DNA of 64,000 nt from JANSWY01 sp965243755 (GTDB lineage Bacteria > Bacteroidota > Bacteroidia > Cytophagales > Cyclobacteriaceae). Shown in pieces: positions 1-8,795 of this stretch. Numbering within the stretch: position 1 is the stretch's first letter; the number at the start of each line of letters is the position of its first letter. Below the pieces are notes generated by a model, which was given only the letters and a program-made list of their open reading frames with translations, ran no database searches and was not told the DNA's origin. The DNA lies in contig CBDEVW010000004.1 in NCBI GenBank assembly GCA_965243755.1, positions 372,001 through 436,000 on the forward strand. The letters run 5' to 3'. The translations under genes were made by a program, and so were the position numbers.

Positions 1-264
1 ATTACTATGCAACTTACTATCTGTGTAGTGATGATCTTGAATGAGTGAATATGAATGACCATTGATGAGGACCGAAGATTTACCCAACCTACCATTGTAA
101 CTCACTGCAACGGCGGTAACAGGATTAGAGCTTTTGATTGCGACGATTCCTGTTTGATCCAATTTGGCAGTAGTGTAATAAGGAGTTTGTGATTTTAGTT
201 CAATTTGCTGCGCAATGGTTTGAGTAGTTACAATTAGCAGGCTGATTAAAAGTGTTTTCCTCAT
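1..264 (-). CDS. Secreted protein, N-terminal part (cut by window edge)
   Basis: An open frame of 88 codons starts at an ATG at 264 and runs off the left edge without a stop. The N-terminus MRKTLLISLLIVTTQTIAQQ is a typical Bacteroidota signal peptide with a cleavage site after TIAQ. The mature part begins with IELKSQTPYYTTAKLDQTG and then SNPVTAVAVSYNG. I do not recognise a domain in the short visible part. It is transcribed away from the window and has no partner visible here. The FtsX permease upstream on the same strand is separated from it by a hairpin terminator, so it is probably its own transcription unit. Confidence 0.7.
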   Translation of the reverse strand, partial: MRKTLLISLLIVTTQTIAQQIELKSQTPYYTTAKLDQTGIVAIKSSNPVTAVAVSYNGRLGKSSVLINGHSYSLIQDHHYTDSKLHSN

Positions 265-315
265 GAAGCATCTAACGAAGAATTAAATTGAATGTGTCAA
301 TAGTGCCTATAAAAA

Positions 316-346
316 ATGAAACCCCAAACTATTGTTGGGGGCTTCA
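316..346 (-). terminator. Rho-independent terminator of the FtsX permease gene
   Basis: Read on the minus strand, ATGAAGCCCCCAA pairs with TTGGGGTTTCAT around a short AATAG loop and is followed by TTTTTT. It lies about 55 bases past the stop codon of the permease gene. One bulge interrupts the stem. Confidence 0.6.
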
Positions 347-400
347 TGCTCACTTTAAACTAATAAGTCTTCAATATGTTTGGATTGTGTTGTTTGGTGA

Positions 401-2833
401 TTACTCGTCTCTCAACGAGTTTGCAGGGTTCATACGCGCTGCTCTGTAAGATTGTATCCCCATAGTGAGCCAGGCGATGACCAGTGCTAAAAGTCCGGCT
501 AACAAAAATGTGCCGGGGTTTAGGTTGGTTCTGTAGGCAAAATCTTCGAGCCAGTCCTTCATAAAATAGAAGGTAAGACCTGATGATATAACGAACGAAA
601 TGGCTACAAGTTTTATAAACTCCCTCGAAAGTAATATGACAATGCTTGAAATAGAAGCACCAAGTACTTTTCTTATACCAATTTCTTTTGTTTTTTGCTC
701 AGTGGTGAAAGAAGCTAACCCATATAAGCCCAAACAGGCAATGAATATTGCCAAAAAAGCAAAAACACTAAATATATTTCCAATTTGTTGCTCTGCTTTA
801 TACATGGCGTTGAATCGATCATCAAGAAAACTGTAAGAGAATGGCTGCCCGGGAGCAAATTCATTCCATTTTGATTTGACCGACTCAATGACTTCAGGAA
901 TTCTTTCTCCATCAATTTTAATTGACACATAACCTCTGGCTTTACCTAGCTGAAATATAAGAGGTGCAATGTTTTCCCTAAGGGACGTGAAATGGAAGTC
1001 CTTCACAACTCCAATGACCTTGTAGGTGATGATTTCCGGAGTATCACTGTTGCCGCCATAGGTGGATAATTTTTCGCCCACTGGCTGATCAAAGCCCAGT
1101 TGTTTGGCTGCAGCCTCATTGATCAGAATTGCAGTACTGTCAGTTTGGAATTCTTTTGAAAAGTTTCGTCCTTCTACCAATTCCATTCCCAAGGTTTCCA
1201 GGTAGTCATGATCTATTCGATAATTGTGAAAGACATAAGTTTGGTCATTGGAAGGAGAAGTACCTGGGAACCAAACATTGTTATTATTGGTAGTCCCGAC
1301 GGGTAGAAATGAAGCAATGGTTCCATTCGTGATTCTTGAATCCGCAAGTAACTCATTTTTGAAAGACTGAACCTTATCTCCGAGTAGCCAGGCGTCCTGT
1401 ACCATGAGGATTCTGTTTTTATTAAACCCAAGTTTTTTGGTTTGGATATAATTCAACTGATCGAACACAATAGCAGTCCCTATAATCATCATAATGGATA
1501 CTGTGAATTGCAACACTACCAGTGTACTTCTGATACCACTGCTTTTGGTGCCAAGGTTTAGTTTACCCTTTAAAACAGCGATAGGCCTGAACCCTGACAG
1601 ATAAAATGCCGGATAGCTTCCTGCAAGTAGTCCTACAATCACAGCGATTAAAGTAGCCATAAGGAAGAACGAACCGGTGAGCAGGTCTTCAGTAGCAATA
1701 CTTTTACTTGCCAGTTCATTGAACAATGGAAGGGTAAGTAAGGCCATACCGGTTGCGATCAGGGTAGAAATAAAGGTGATCAGAAAGGCTTCAGATAAAA
1801 ACTGTTTGATGAGGTGAGATTTATATGCACCCATTACTTTTCTGATCCCAACTTCTTTGGCTCTGTTGGCTGATCTGGCAGTAGATAGGTTCATGAAGTT
1901 GATGCAGGCCAAAATCAATATAAATAGGGCAATGGCACTAAAAAGATAGACATATGTAATGTCTCCGTTGGGTTCCAGTTCTCCCAGTTTATTGGACTTT
2001 AAGTGTATATCTGCTAATGGGAACAATGAGAATTCTGCCTGGTTGCCAGAACTTTTGAATTGATCCAGGTCCATTCCCATAAACTTTTTGATTTCTGGCC
2101 CAATATATTTTCGTATGAGATCAGGAAATTTAGCCTCTAATAAAGCAGGATCACTGCCCGGTTTAAGTTTGAGATAGGTAGTGAAATTGAAGCTCATCCA
2201 AACGGGACTTCTACTTTCTTCCCTTGATTCCATTGAAAGCATCAGGTCATAATGGAAATGGCTATTATCAGGAATCTCCTGAAATACACCAGTGACTTCA
2301 AATTGCTCTTTATTATCCAGTATGACACTTTGGCCAACTGGATTATCATCTCCAAAAATTTTTGAAGCCAGTTTTTCACTCATTACAATTGTGTTTGGGT
2401 TTTTCAGGCAGTTATCCGGGTCTCCACTTAGCAGGGGAATAGAAAAAAAGGTAAAGAAATTTGCATCTGCATAGATCGCTTTCTCCTCTTTAAATGACTC
2501 CTCGCCTCCTTTTCTCCTGATAAACCAGTTACCCGTGCCACGGAAGCGAAAAGCATCTTCAACCTCAGGATAATCGGTCAGCATGGTTTTGGCGGTGGGT
2601 GCACTTGCCAATGCAGTATTGAATTGACTGTCACCAATCACTCCTTTGAAATCCATGCGATATATTCTGTGCAGATCGGTGTTGTATTGGTCGTAGCTTA
2701 ATTCATCCAGGACATATTGAGTGATCAGAATGAAACTGCACAGGCCTACTGAAAGACCTACAATATTTAAGAGTGAATAGAATTTATGTTTGGTAAGATT
2801 ACGGAAGGCAATCGTCAGGTAATTTTTGAGCAT
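401..2833 (-). CDS. MacB/FtsX-type ABC transporter permease
   Basis: 810 residues, the usual size of the duplicated Bacteroidota MacB-like permeases. The N-terminus MLKNYLTIAFRNLTKHK followed by a membrane helix (about 20-42) is the family signature. A periplasmic MacB_PCD domain (about 45-250) follows, then an FtsX domain with three helices starting near residue 290 with the conserved ARSANRAKEVGIRKVMGA segment. A second half repeats the plan with a second periplasmic domain and a C-terminal FtsX domain carrying EQKTKEIGIRKVLGAS and three helices. It sits in the inner membrane. Its ATPase is not in the window, which is common for these orphan permeases. The substrate cannot be told; family members move lipoproteins, peptides or toxic compounds. 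Confidence 0.93.
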   Translation of the reverse strand: MLKNYLTIAFRNLTKHKFYSLLNIVGLSVGLCSFILITQYVLDELSYDQYNTDLHRIYRMDFKGVIGDSQFNTALASAPTAKTMLTDYPEVEDAFRFRGTGNWFIRRKGGEESFKEEKAIYADANFFTFFSIPLLSGDPDNCLKNPNTIVMSEKLASKIFGDDNPVGQSVILDNKEQFEVTGVFQEIPDNSHFHYDLMLSMESREESRSPVWMSFNFTTYLKLKPGSDPALLEAKFPDLIRKYIGPEIKKFMGMDLDQFKSSGNQAEFSLFPLADIHLKSNKLGELEPNGDITYVYLFSAIALFILILACINFMNLSTARSANRAKEVGIRKVMGAYKSHLIKQFLSEAFLITFISTLIATGMALLTLPLFNELASKSIATEDLLTGSFFLMATLIAVIVGLLAGSYPAFYLSGFRPIAVLKGKLNLGTKSSGIRSTLVVLQFTVSIMMIIGTAIVFDQLNYIQTKKLGFNKNRILMVQDAWLLGDKVQSFKNELLADSRITNGTIASFLPVGTTNNNNVWFPGTSPSNDQTYVFHNYRIDHDYLETLGMELVEGRNFSKEFQTDSTAILINEAAAKQLGFDQPVGEKLSTYGGNSDTPEIITYKVIGVVKDFHFTSLRENIAPLIFQLGKARGYVSIKIDGERIPEVIESVKSKWNEFAPGQPFSYSFLDDRFNAMYKAEQQIGNIFSVFAFLAIFIACLGLYGLASFTTEQKTKEIGIRKVLGASISSIVILLSREFIKLVAISFVISSGLTFYFMKDWLEDFAYRTNLNPGTFLLAGLLALVIAWLTMGIQSYRAARMNPANSLRDE

Positions 2834-2911
2834 GATAAGTTTTTGAGTTTTTGATCCTTACCTGATTAGATGCAAAATAATTGCTATGGTTGCACTAATG
2901 AACAAAAAAAC

Positions 2912-3802
2912 TTAATGGCTCCTGGCCGAAGAAGTTAGTTTGGCCATTAACTCATGAGCTTTCTTATGCTCGGGTTCAAGCTGAAGCACTTGTTTCAAAC
3001 ATGAGAGGCATTCATTATTTTGTCCCAGTAGCTGATGAACCCGCGCCAGGTTGAAGTGTGAATCCGCCACCTCACTATAGATTATGGCATTGATTTTAAA
3101 TGTTAGTAGTGCTTCCCTGATGTTCCAGGAGGTTAATAACTGATAACCATAGGTATTGAGTTCGTAAATTGATGAGGACATGGATTTTAATTCAGCGGCA
3201 AGACTTACGATATCTACAGTTTCCACACCTTTTTCCTGAAATAATTTATTTAGAATGCTTACTGCGGCATAATTGGGTTCATAATTTCCATCTAAAATTT
3301 CTTTCAGATCGGCTTCCCAGCTGACTTTAGGCGACTCAACAATGCGCCCTCCTTCCAGTCCTTTGGAATATAAAATCATGGTAGGAACACGATGTATATT
3401 CAGGCCTTTTTCTTCTCCTCCCGGGCTTTGTTTGTATGCGTTAAATGATCGGTTTACTGCGATAATTGAAACCAGATTCTTGTCAAATTGTAACTGATTC
3501 AGGACTTTAATCATTTCCGGAACACCTTGCTTGCTATCCCCACACCAGGTACCCATGAAGATTTTAATGGAATCTACTGAGCTGAAATTCAGGCTTAGTT
3601 GTTCAATAATCTCCTTATCGGGTAAATAAGATTGATAGTTTTTATTGTACCAGTCCTTAAATGGTTTTTGCTTAAGCCTTTTAGTGGTAACGGGCCCTAA
3701 AAGCATGACATCACCTGTTTTGGCTACCCATTCCTGATTGTAAGGTTGAGCAAATAGTGGAGTGACAAATGGTACGATCAGGATTACGATAAGATATTTC
3801 AT
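2912..3802 (-). CDS. Secreted thioredoxin-fold protein with C-terminal TPRs
   Basis: 296 residues. A signal peptide ends at TPLFAQ (about residue 19). Residues 75-170 look like a thioredoxin fold: IKIFMGTWCGDSKQGVPEMIKVLNQL has a WCGDS active-site motif with one Cys in place of CxxC, and VPTMILYSKG supplies the cis-Pro strand. Residues about 190-290 are helical and tetratricopeptide-like (SHFNLARVHQLLGQNNECLSCLKQVLQLEPEHKKAHELM). It is probably periplasmic. With only the first Cys of the active site, a disulfide exchange role is doubtful; thiol peroxide handling or simple binding is as likely. Stands alone between the permease and an NTF2-like gene. Confidence 0.75.
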   Translation of the reverse strand: MKYLIVILIVPFVTPLFAQPYNQEWVAKTGDVMLLGPVTTKRLKQKPFKDWYNKNYQSYLPDKEIIEQLSLNFSSVDSIKIFMGTWCGDSKQGVPEMIKVLNQLQFDKNLVSIIAVNRSFNAYKQSPGGEEKGLNIHRVPTMILYSKGLEGGRIVESPKVSWEADLKEILDGNYEPNYAAVSILNKLFQEKGVETVDIVSLAAELKSMSSSIYELNTYGYQLLTSWNIREALLTFKINAIIYSEVADSHFNLARVHQLLGQNNECLSCLKQVLQLEPEHKKAHELMAKLTSSARSH

Positions 3803-3914
3803 AAGTTTGATTGTTTTTGGTCAAACTTATGTCATTGAACTTCCCGAATGTGTTAATGATTTTCAAACAAATGTTAATGACTTTATAACTTTTGTTAACC
3901 GGTTGTTAAGTGAC

Positions 3915-4382
3915 TTAATTTGGAGGTTCTTCGCAGTTTTTGGTTCTTCTGGTATCGGCAATTTCAAATATTTTCCAACCCTCATCGGTGAATATCAGAT
4001 GGAAGGCATCTACTCCGCAATGGTGGAATTGTCCGTTTACATACAGTGCATACTGACACCACACCTGCGCCAGGGGAGTGTCAATTTTAATATCAAAGTC
4101 CCAGATCTTTTCCTCCAGCATCCCAGGCTGAGCTTTGCCTATGGCGTTTACAAATTGATCTATGGTGCCTGTAATTAATTTTGTAGTGTCATTTTTAACT
4201 ATGGTGGTGAACATCGCGGCATCAGGATGAAAGGCACTTCGGATTTTGCTGCTGTCTGCATCATTCATGGCCTGAAATAATTGTTGGATTGGTACCATGA
4301 CCTCCTTTTCTTCGGCAGTGAGGTTTTGGGCATTCAGGTGAAAACCAATTAGGGCCAGGGAGGTAATAAAGAAATGTCTCAT
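3915..4382 (-). CDS. Secreted NTF2-like (SnoaL/DUF4440) protein
   Basis: 155 residues with a signal peptide (MRHFFITSLALIGFHLNAQ). The rest follows the cone-shaped NTF2-like fold: helix IQQLFQAMNDADSSKIRSAFHPDAAMFT, then strands VWCQYALYVNGQFHHCGVDAFHLIFTDEGWKIFEIADTRR. This matches Bacteroidota proteins annotated as nuclear transport factor 2 family. Ligand or reaction unknown. A perfect 13-bp inverted repeat ends on the start codon, so expression may be controlled by structure there. The gene is downstream of the VOC gene on the same strand (73-base gap). Confidence 0.75.
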   Translation of the reverse strand: MRHFFITSLALIGFHLNAQNLTAEEKEVMVPIQQLFQAMNDADSSKIRSAFHPDAAMFTTIVKNDTTKLITGTIDQFVNAIGKAQPGMLEEKIWDFDIKIDTPLAQVWCQYALYVNGQFHHCGVDAFHLIFTDEGWKIFEIADTRRTKNCEEPPN

Positions 4383-4417
4383 CTTATTTTGGTTAAATAC
4401 AATTCCAAAATAAGATG
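4380..4417 (-). promoter_or_regulatory. 13-bp perfect inverted repeat ending at a start codon
   Basis: CATCTTATTTTGG and CCAAAATAAGATG are separated by 12 bases. On the minus strand the last three bases of the second arm are the ATG of the NTF2-like gene, so the mRNA could hide its own start codon. It also lies 39 bases past the stop of the VOC gene and could act as a terminator or processing hairpin for it. Confidence 0.55.
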
Positions 4418-4455
4418 AGACTTATCATTAATAAAATAATATTATATGAACGGCT

Positions 4456-5517
4456 TTAGTCTTTTACTCTGCTAAACCGCAATGCTTTTAACATCCAGTT
4501 GGGTAGTGGCTGGTCTGGTCTTCTTTTTTCCACATTCAGGAAAATTCCCCATTTCTCAACTATCGGAATTTTATAGACTTCTATCAACTCAATGAGACAA
4601 CCATCCGGATCTTCAATGTAAGTGCAATGAACTTTGGTGGATTCACCCATGCTCAATACATCTTTTGTGTCGCAGGTAAATCCAAATCCCTCTTTTTCAA
4701 GTTTTTCGCCAAGCGCTTTCATACCTCTTACATCAAACCCAAGGTGTACGAAACCAACATCTCCCCAGATCCTGCCTTCATAATCTTTCACTGGTTTACG
4801 GCCCGTCAGGTCCTGCACAAGTTCAATGTATGAGTCGCCGGCCAGTCTGGAGAATCCTCCGCCAGATGGGTTAGATTGTTTGAGTAAAACCCTTCTATAT
4901 CTGCCATCTCCACCTTTCAAATCTCTCCAGTCTTCAAATGCTTCACTCTGATCATAAATTACTTCATCGTACCCGAGAATATCACTGTAAAGCTTTCGGC
5001 TGGCATCAATATCGGTGACACCAATAGAGCACCCAACAATACCCCCGGTTACTGATTTGTAATTTGTAAACCACTTGTCACCAGGGATGACCTGAAAGTA
5101 TAGTCCCTGAGGATCTTTAACATAAAAGGTATCCCATCCATTGGGCAGCTTGGTCATTTCAGAAATAAGATCGGCACCATTGGCTTTGAAGTAATCATAC
5201 GCTTTTTGCACATTTGGTGCCTTCACCATACCAATAAAAATCCCAAGATCACCAAGCTGCAATTCCTGTTTAGGAAATGAAGCCTCGAATGATGTAGGGC
5301 ACACTACCTCCATGGCCAGCCCGCCCTTCAGGTTCATGATCATGGCAGCCCTTTTAGTAATGGTTTCATTGTTTGTGTAAATGTCCATCAATGGAGCAGG
5401 TGCTTCATCATTGAAAAACGGGATATTCATACCAAAAAAATTCCGGTACCATTTCCAGGCTTTCTCATGGTTTGGGACACCTACACCAAGGTGCTGAATA
5501 CTGTGTATGGTATACAT
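4456..5517 (-). CDS. Double VOC (glyoxalase/dioxygenase-like) protein
   Basis: 353 residues forming two vicinal-oxygen-chelate halves. The first begins IHSIQHLGVGVPNHEKAWKW (His9 a likely metal ligand) and ends FYVKDPQGLYFQVI near residue 140. The second begins GGIVGCSIGVTDIDASRKLY near 158, carries GFVHLGFDV and ends DPDGCLIELIEV near 318, where the Glu is the usual last metal ligand. This layout resembles 4-hydroxyphenylpyruvate dioxygenase-like and other extradiol-type enzymes, but the substrate cannot be called. Cytoplasmic, no signal peptide. It stands 73 bases upstream of the NTF2-like gene and may be read with it. Confidence 0.75.
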   Translation of the reverse strand: MYTIHSIQHLGVGVPNHEKAWKWYRNFFGMNIPFFNDEAPAPLMDIYTNNETITKRAAMIMNLKGGLAMEVVCPTSFEASFPKQELQLGDLGIFIGMVKAPNVQKAYDYFKANGADLISEMTKLPNGWDTFYVKDPQGLYFQVIPGDKWFTNYKSVTGGIVGCSIGVTDIDASRKLYSDILGYDEVIYDQSEAFEDWRDLKGGDGRYRRVLLKQSNPSGGGFSRLAGDSYIELVQDLTGRKPVKDYEGRIWGDVGFVHLGFDVRGMKALGEKLEKEGFGFTCDTKDVLSMGESTKVHCTYIEDPDGCLIELIEVYKIPIVEKWGIFLNVEKRRPDQPLPNWMLKALRFSRVKD

Positions 5518-5685
5518 AAGCTTATTTTATCACTGAAATTTCGGGAGCAAAAGTAAGGAATAAATATGGGAGATGGAATAGCCTTGATACAGACGAGTTT
5601 GGACAATCTATGGGGTGGTGTTCTGATGGGATCAAGGGCATCATTCTAATATCAAAGAAGAAGGGTATTTGGAGCAAACCTTTTT

Positions 5686-5737
5686 ATTATTTCGACATTT
5701 ACGAAAAATATATTAAATTCGCATTTGTCGAAATAAT
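5686..5737 (+). promoter_or_regulatory. Likely PadR operator (12-bp perfect inverted repeat)
   Basis: ATTATTTCGACA at 5686-5697 is repeated in perfect inversion as TGTCGAAATAAT at 5726-5737, six bases before the padR-like start codon at 5744. The half-site centres are 40 bases apart, about four helical turns. PadR-family repressors are dimers that bind palindromes overlapping their own promoters, so autoregulation is a reasonable inference. Confidence 0.6.
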
Positions 5738-5743
5738 ATTAAT

Positions 5744-6073
5744 ATGAAAGGAACTCATTTAGGAGAACTGGAGGAAATCGCTCTTTTAATAGTGGCAAGT
5801 CTCTACGACAATGCTTATGGAGTGGCAGTGAAGGCAGAAATTGAATCACAGGCCAACCGAAAGATCACTATAAGTACGGTGCACAATGTATTGCAGCGGC
5901 TGCAGGAAAAAGGGTTTCTTGAATCAAGGTTTAGCGAACCCACTAAAGAAAGAGGGGGTAAGCGCAAATTATTATTTCGGGTGACAACCGAAGGGCAGCA
6001 AGCACTGGAGCGCAGTAAAGGTCTAAGAGAAAAGCTCTGGAGCAATATTCCTCACATAGCCTTTAATCAATAA
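5744..6073 (+). CDS. PadR family transcriptional regulator
   Basis: 109 residues. The winged-helix domain reads LGELEEIALLIVASLYDNAYGVAVKAEIESQ, then ISTVHNVLQRLQEKGFLESRFSE with the wing PTKERGGKRKLLFRVTTEGQQAL. This is the short Bacteroidota PadR type that pairs with permeases carrying a prefix domain. The stop codon overlaps the ATG of the next gene (TAATG), so the two are translationally coupled. A perfect inverted repeat just upstream is the probable operator. The expected role is repression of itself and of the permease, with release by a ligand not identifiable here. Confidence 0.93.
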   Translation: MKGTHLGELEEIALLIVASLYDNAYGVAVKAEIESQANRKITISTVHNVLQRLQEKGFLESRFSEPTKERGGKRKLLFRVTTEGQQALERSKGLREKLWSNIPHIAFNQ

Positions 6074-8745
6074 TGCCACAGCATCCACCCAAAATACTGG
6101 CCTGGATACTCACCAGGCTGATCAATAAAACGCTTTGGGAAAGTGTCGCTGGCGATCTGGAGGAGCTCTTTCAGTTAGATGTTCATCATCATGGACTGAG
6201 AAAAGCACAGTTCAAATACTTTTTAAACGCAATTGCTTACTTAAGGTATCGTCGCTTAAGAGGGTCATTAAACTCAAAAACTCACATAACAATGGACTTA
6301 TTTTCAAATTACCTCAAAGTGTCATGGAGAGATATCAAAAGACACAAATTATTTGCAGCCATCAATATGGTTGGGCTGGTTGCCGGCTTTGCATCATGTT
6401 TACTGTTGCTGCAATATGTTTTTTATGAAACCAGCTTTGATCGGTTTCATTCCGACAAGGATCGGATTTACAGGGTGATCAATGACAGGTATCAGCAAGG
6501 GAACCTTATCCAGCATGGTACGATTACTTATCCCCTGATTGGACCAACAATGGAACAGCAATTTCCAGAAGTAGTTGCACATACACGGCTAACCACAGGT
6601 GGGCGTGATTACTTTAAGTTGGGAGATGAGGTGTTCATGGTCAACCAGATTTTTTTTGCTGATCAGTATTTTTTAGAATTTTTTGATTTTCCGGTCATCC
6701 ATTCAGCGTCAGGTAAGTTGCTGGAAGAACCAAATGAGGTGGTCCTTACTGCCTCATACGCTACCAGATTTTTGGCTGAAGGGGAAAGCCTGGCCGATCT
6801 GGTAGGTAAAACAATCACCAGAACTGGCAATCGATCCTTGCGAATATCGGGAATTTTGAAAGATGTCCCGGTTAATTCTCACCTTCAGTTTGAGGTACTG
6901 GTGTCATTTGAAACCATGATTAAGCAGTCTGATGGATATGCAAATTCAAGCTGGGACTGGTCTGATTTTTACCACTATGTAAAACTTTCCAATGGTAGTA
7001 GTCCTGAATTGGTGAATCATAAACTGGCTGCTTTCAATGAAAAATACTTCAAGAATGGAGAAGTATCTGGTGGGGAAGAACGATTTTATTTGCAACCACT
7101 TTCCGAAGCTCACCTTTATTCTGATTTTGAATATGAAATAGGACAAACTTCTGACGGAAAGGTCGTGTGGTTAATGTTTGGTGTGGCCATTTTCATTTTG
7201 TTGATTGCCTGGATCAATTTTGTCAACCTTAGCACTAGCAGGGCGTCCGAAAGGGCCAAAGAAATAGGGTTGAGAAAAACGCTTGGCGCATTAAAAAAAC
7301 AAGTGCTGCTACAGTCATTTGCGGAATCATTCCTGATCAATGGGTTGGCACTGCTGGTTGCCCTGATATTGGTATGGTCTGTTCAGGGATATTATGCGGA
7401 CCTTACCAGGTTGCCTATTGAATTGGCCATCCTGTGGGAAACAGTAGTTTTTGGCTTACCATTCCCGTTGGTATTTATCGCAGTATTCATCGGCTGCCTT
7501 GTGCTGATCAGTTGGTATCCTTCACTGGTATTGGGACGATTTAAAATTCAGGAGGTGATCAGGGGAAGATATGGCATTGGACATTCTGCTATCAATCTTC
7601 GGAAAGGATTGGTTGTATTCCAATTTGTGGCGACAATTCTCATGATTATAGGATCTCTGACCATTTACAGGCAGATATCATTTATGCAAAACAGGGATCT
7701 GGGAATGGACCTTGATAATACGCTGGTGCTTTACGGCCCATCAATGACTCCATGGGATAGTACTTATATCGAAAACTTTGATGAGTTTAAGCACGAGTTG
7801 CTGAAGGTGTCTGGTGTGAAATCGGTTACTTCTTCCAGCAGGATATTTAGCCAGCAGTTGGGTCGAACCTTTCAAATCCAATCTGCCGCCAACCCGGATG
7901 TCAGCAATCTTACTTCCAACTTTATTCAGGTAGACCATGAATTCTTTAAGCAATATGAAATCAACCTGATCGCAGGACGCTTCCTGGAGACCCGGGACCA
8001 TGGTCTGGACCCCAATGCAATCAATACCATCATGATCAACAATGCTTCATTGAAGCAGTATGGGTTTTTGAATGCTGAAGAAGCAGTAGGAAAAAAACTT
8101 AAATTCTGGGGGCGCTCCTGGGAGATTGTTGGGGTAGTGGATGATTTCCACCAAATGTCACTCCACAGAGGAATTGAGCCAATAATGTTTTTACCATATT
8201 ACGGCACAGATCATTACTATTCTGTCAAATTTAATGATGAGGCCACCGCACAGGAAATATCGGCCATTCAGGAAATATTCATCAGTTTTTATCCTGGAAA
8301 CTACCTGGACTATTTTTTCCTTGATGATTATTACAACAGGCAATATGTTGCGGACCATACGGTCAAGCAAATTGCCCAGCTATTTACAGCCATGGCCATC
8401 ATCATTGCGTTACTTGGACTATATGGGCTGGTGTTGATCACCATGAATCGTAAAACCAAAGAAATTGCCATCAGGAAGGTTTTGGGTGCCAGATTAGCAG
8501 ATCTTATTTCCAGTATAGGGAAAGAGTTTCTTCTCATCGTATCTATTGCCATATTGATAGGTTTACCACTGGGTTACTGGATGCTGAATCAATGGTTGAT
8601 GAACTATGCTTACCATGTGGAAGTGACCTGGATCACCTTAATGATTGCTGCTTTGGGACTTTTGGTCATCAGTGCTTTCACCATATTGTTTCAAACAGGT
8701 AAAGTTTCTTCCAATAACCCTTCAGATTCACTTAAATATGAATAG
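6073..8745 (+). CDS. FtsX-type ABC permease with N-terminal permease prefix domain
   Basis: 890 residues. The first roughly 80 residues (HPPKILAWILTRLINKTLWESVAGDLEELF) form the permease prefix domain found in PadR-linked permeases. The MacB-like part then starts at DLFSNYLKVSWRDIKRHK, with a membrane helix, a periplasmic domain, an FtsX domain (ASERAKEIGLRKTLGALKK), a second periplasmic domain, and a C-terminal FtsX domain (MNRKTKEIAIRKVLGARLADL) with final helices. It overlaps padR by one base. No ATPase gene is adjacent. The pair probably answers to a compound sensed by PadR; the cargo is unknown. A strong hairpin terminator follows its stop codon. Confidence 0.93.
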   Translation: MPQHPPKILAWILTRLINKTLWESVAGDLEELFQLDVHHHGLRKAQFKYFLNAIAYLRYRRLRGSLNSKTHITMDLFSNYLKVSWRDIKRHKLFAAINMVGLVAGFASCLLLLQYVFYETSFDRFHSDKDRIYRVINDRYQQGNLIQHGTITYPLIGPTMEQQFPEVVAHTRLTTGGRDYFKLGDEVFMVNQIFFADQYFLEFFDFPVIHSASGKLLEEPNEVVLTASYATRFLAEGESLADLVGKTITRTGNRSLRISGILKDVPVNSHLQFEVLVSFETMIKQSDGYANSSWDWSDFYHYVKLSNGSSPELVNHKLAAFNEKYFKNGEVSGGEERFYLQPLSEAHLYSDFEYEIGQTSDGKVVWLMFGVAIFILLIAWINFVNLSTSRASERAKEIGLRKTLGALKKQVLLQSFAESFLINGLALLVALILVWSVQGYYADLTRLPIELAILWETVVFGLPFPLVFIAVFIGCLVLISWYPSLVLGRFKIQEVIRGRYGIGHSAINLRKGLVVFQFVATILMIIGSLTIYRQISFMQNRDLGMDLDNTLVLYGPSMTPWDSTYIENFDEFKHELLKVSGVKSVTSSSRIFSQQLGRTFQIQSAANPDVSNLTSNFIQVDHEFFKQYEINLIAGRFLETRDHGLDPNAINTIMINNASLKQYGFLNAEEAVGKKLKFWGRSWEIVGVVDDFHQMSLHRGIEPIMFLPYYGTDHYYSVKFNDEATAQEISAIQEIFISFYPGNYLDYFFLDDYYNRQYVADHTVKQIAQLFTAMAIIIALLGLYGLVLITMNRKTKEIAIRKVLGARLADLISSIGKEFLLIVSIAILIGLPLGYWMLNQWLMNYAYHVEVTWITLMIAALGLLVISAFTILFQTGKVSSNNPSDSLKYE

Positions 8746-8747
8746 AG

Positions 8748-8787
8748 ACAGTGGAGCCTCTTGATTTTATGTCAGAGGCTCCACTGT
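8748..8787. terminator. Bidirectional hairpin terminator
   Basis: ACAGTGGAGCCTCT (8748-8761) and AGAGGCTCCACTGT (8774-8787) form a perfect 14-bp stem with a 12-base loop. It fills the space between the convergent permease and TonB-receptor genes, starting two bases past the permease stop. Confidence 0.8.
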
Positions 8788-8795
8788 TTACTTAT

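Noticed and set aside
3762..4178. 138-residue plus-strand frame
   Set aside because: Antisense to the NTF2-like gene, whose signal peptide and fold are convincing.
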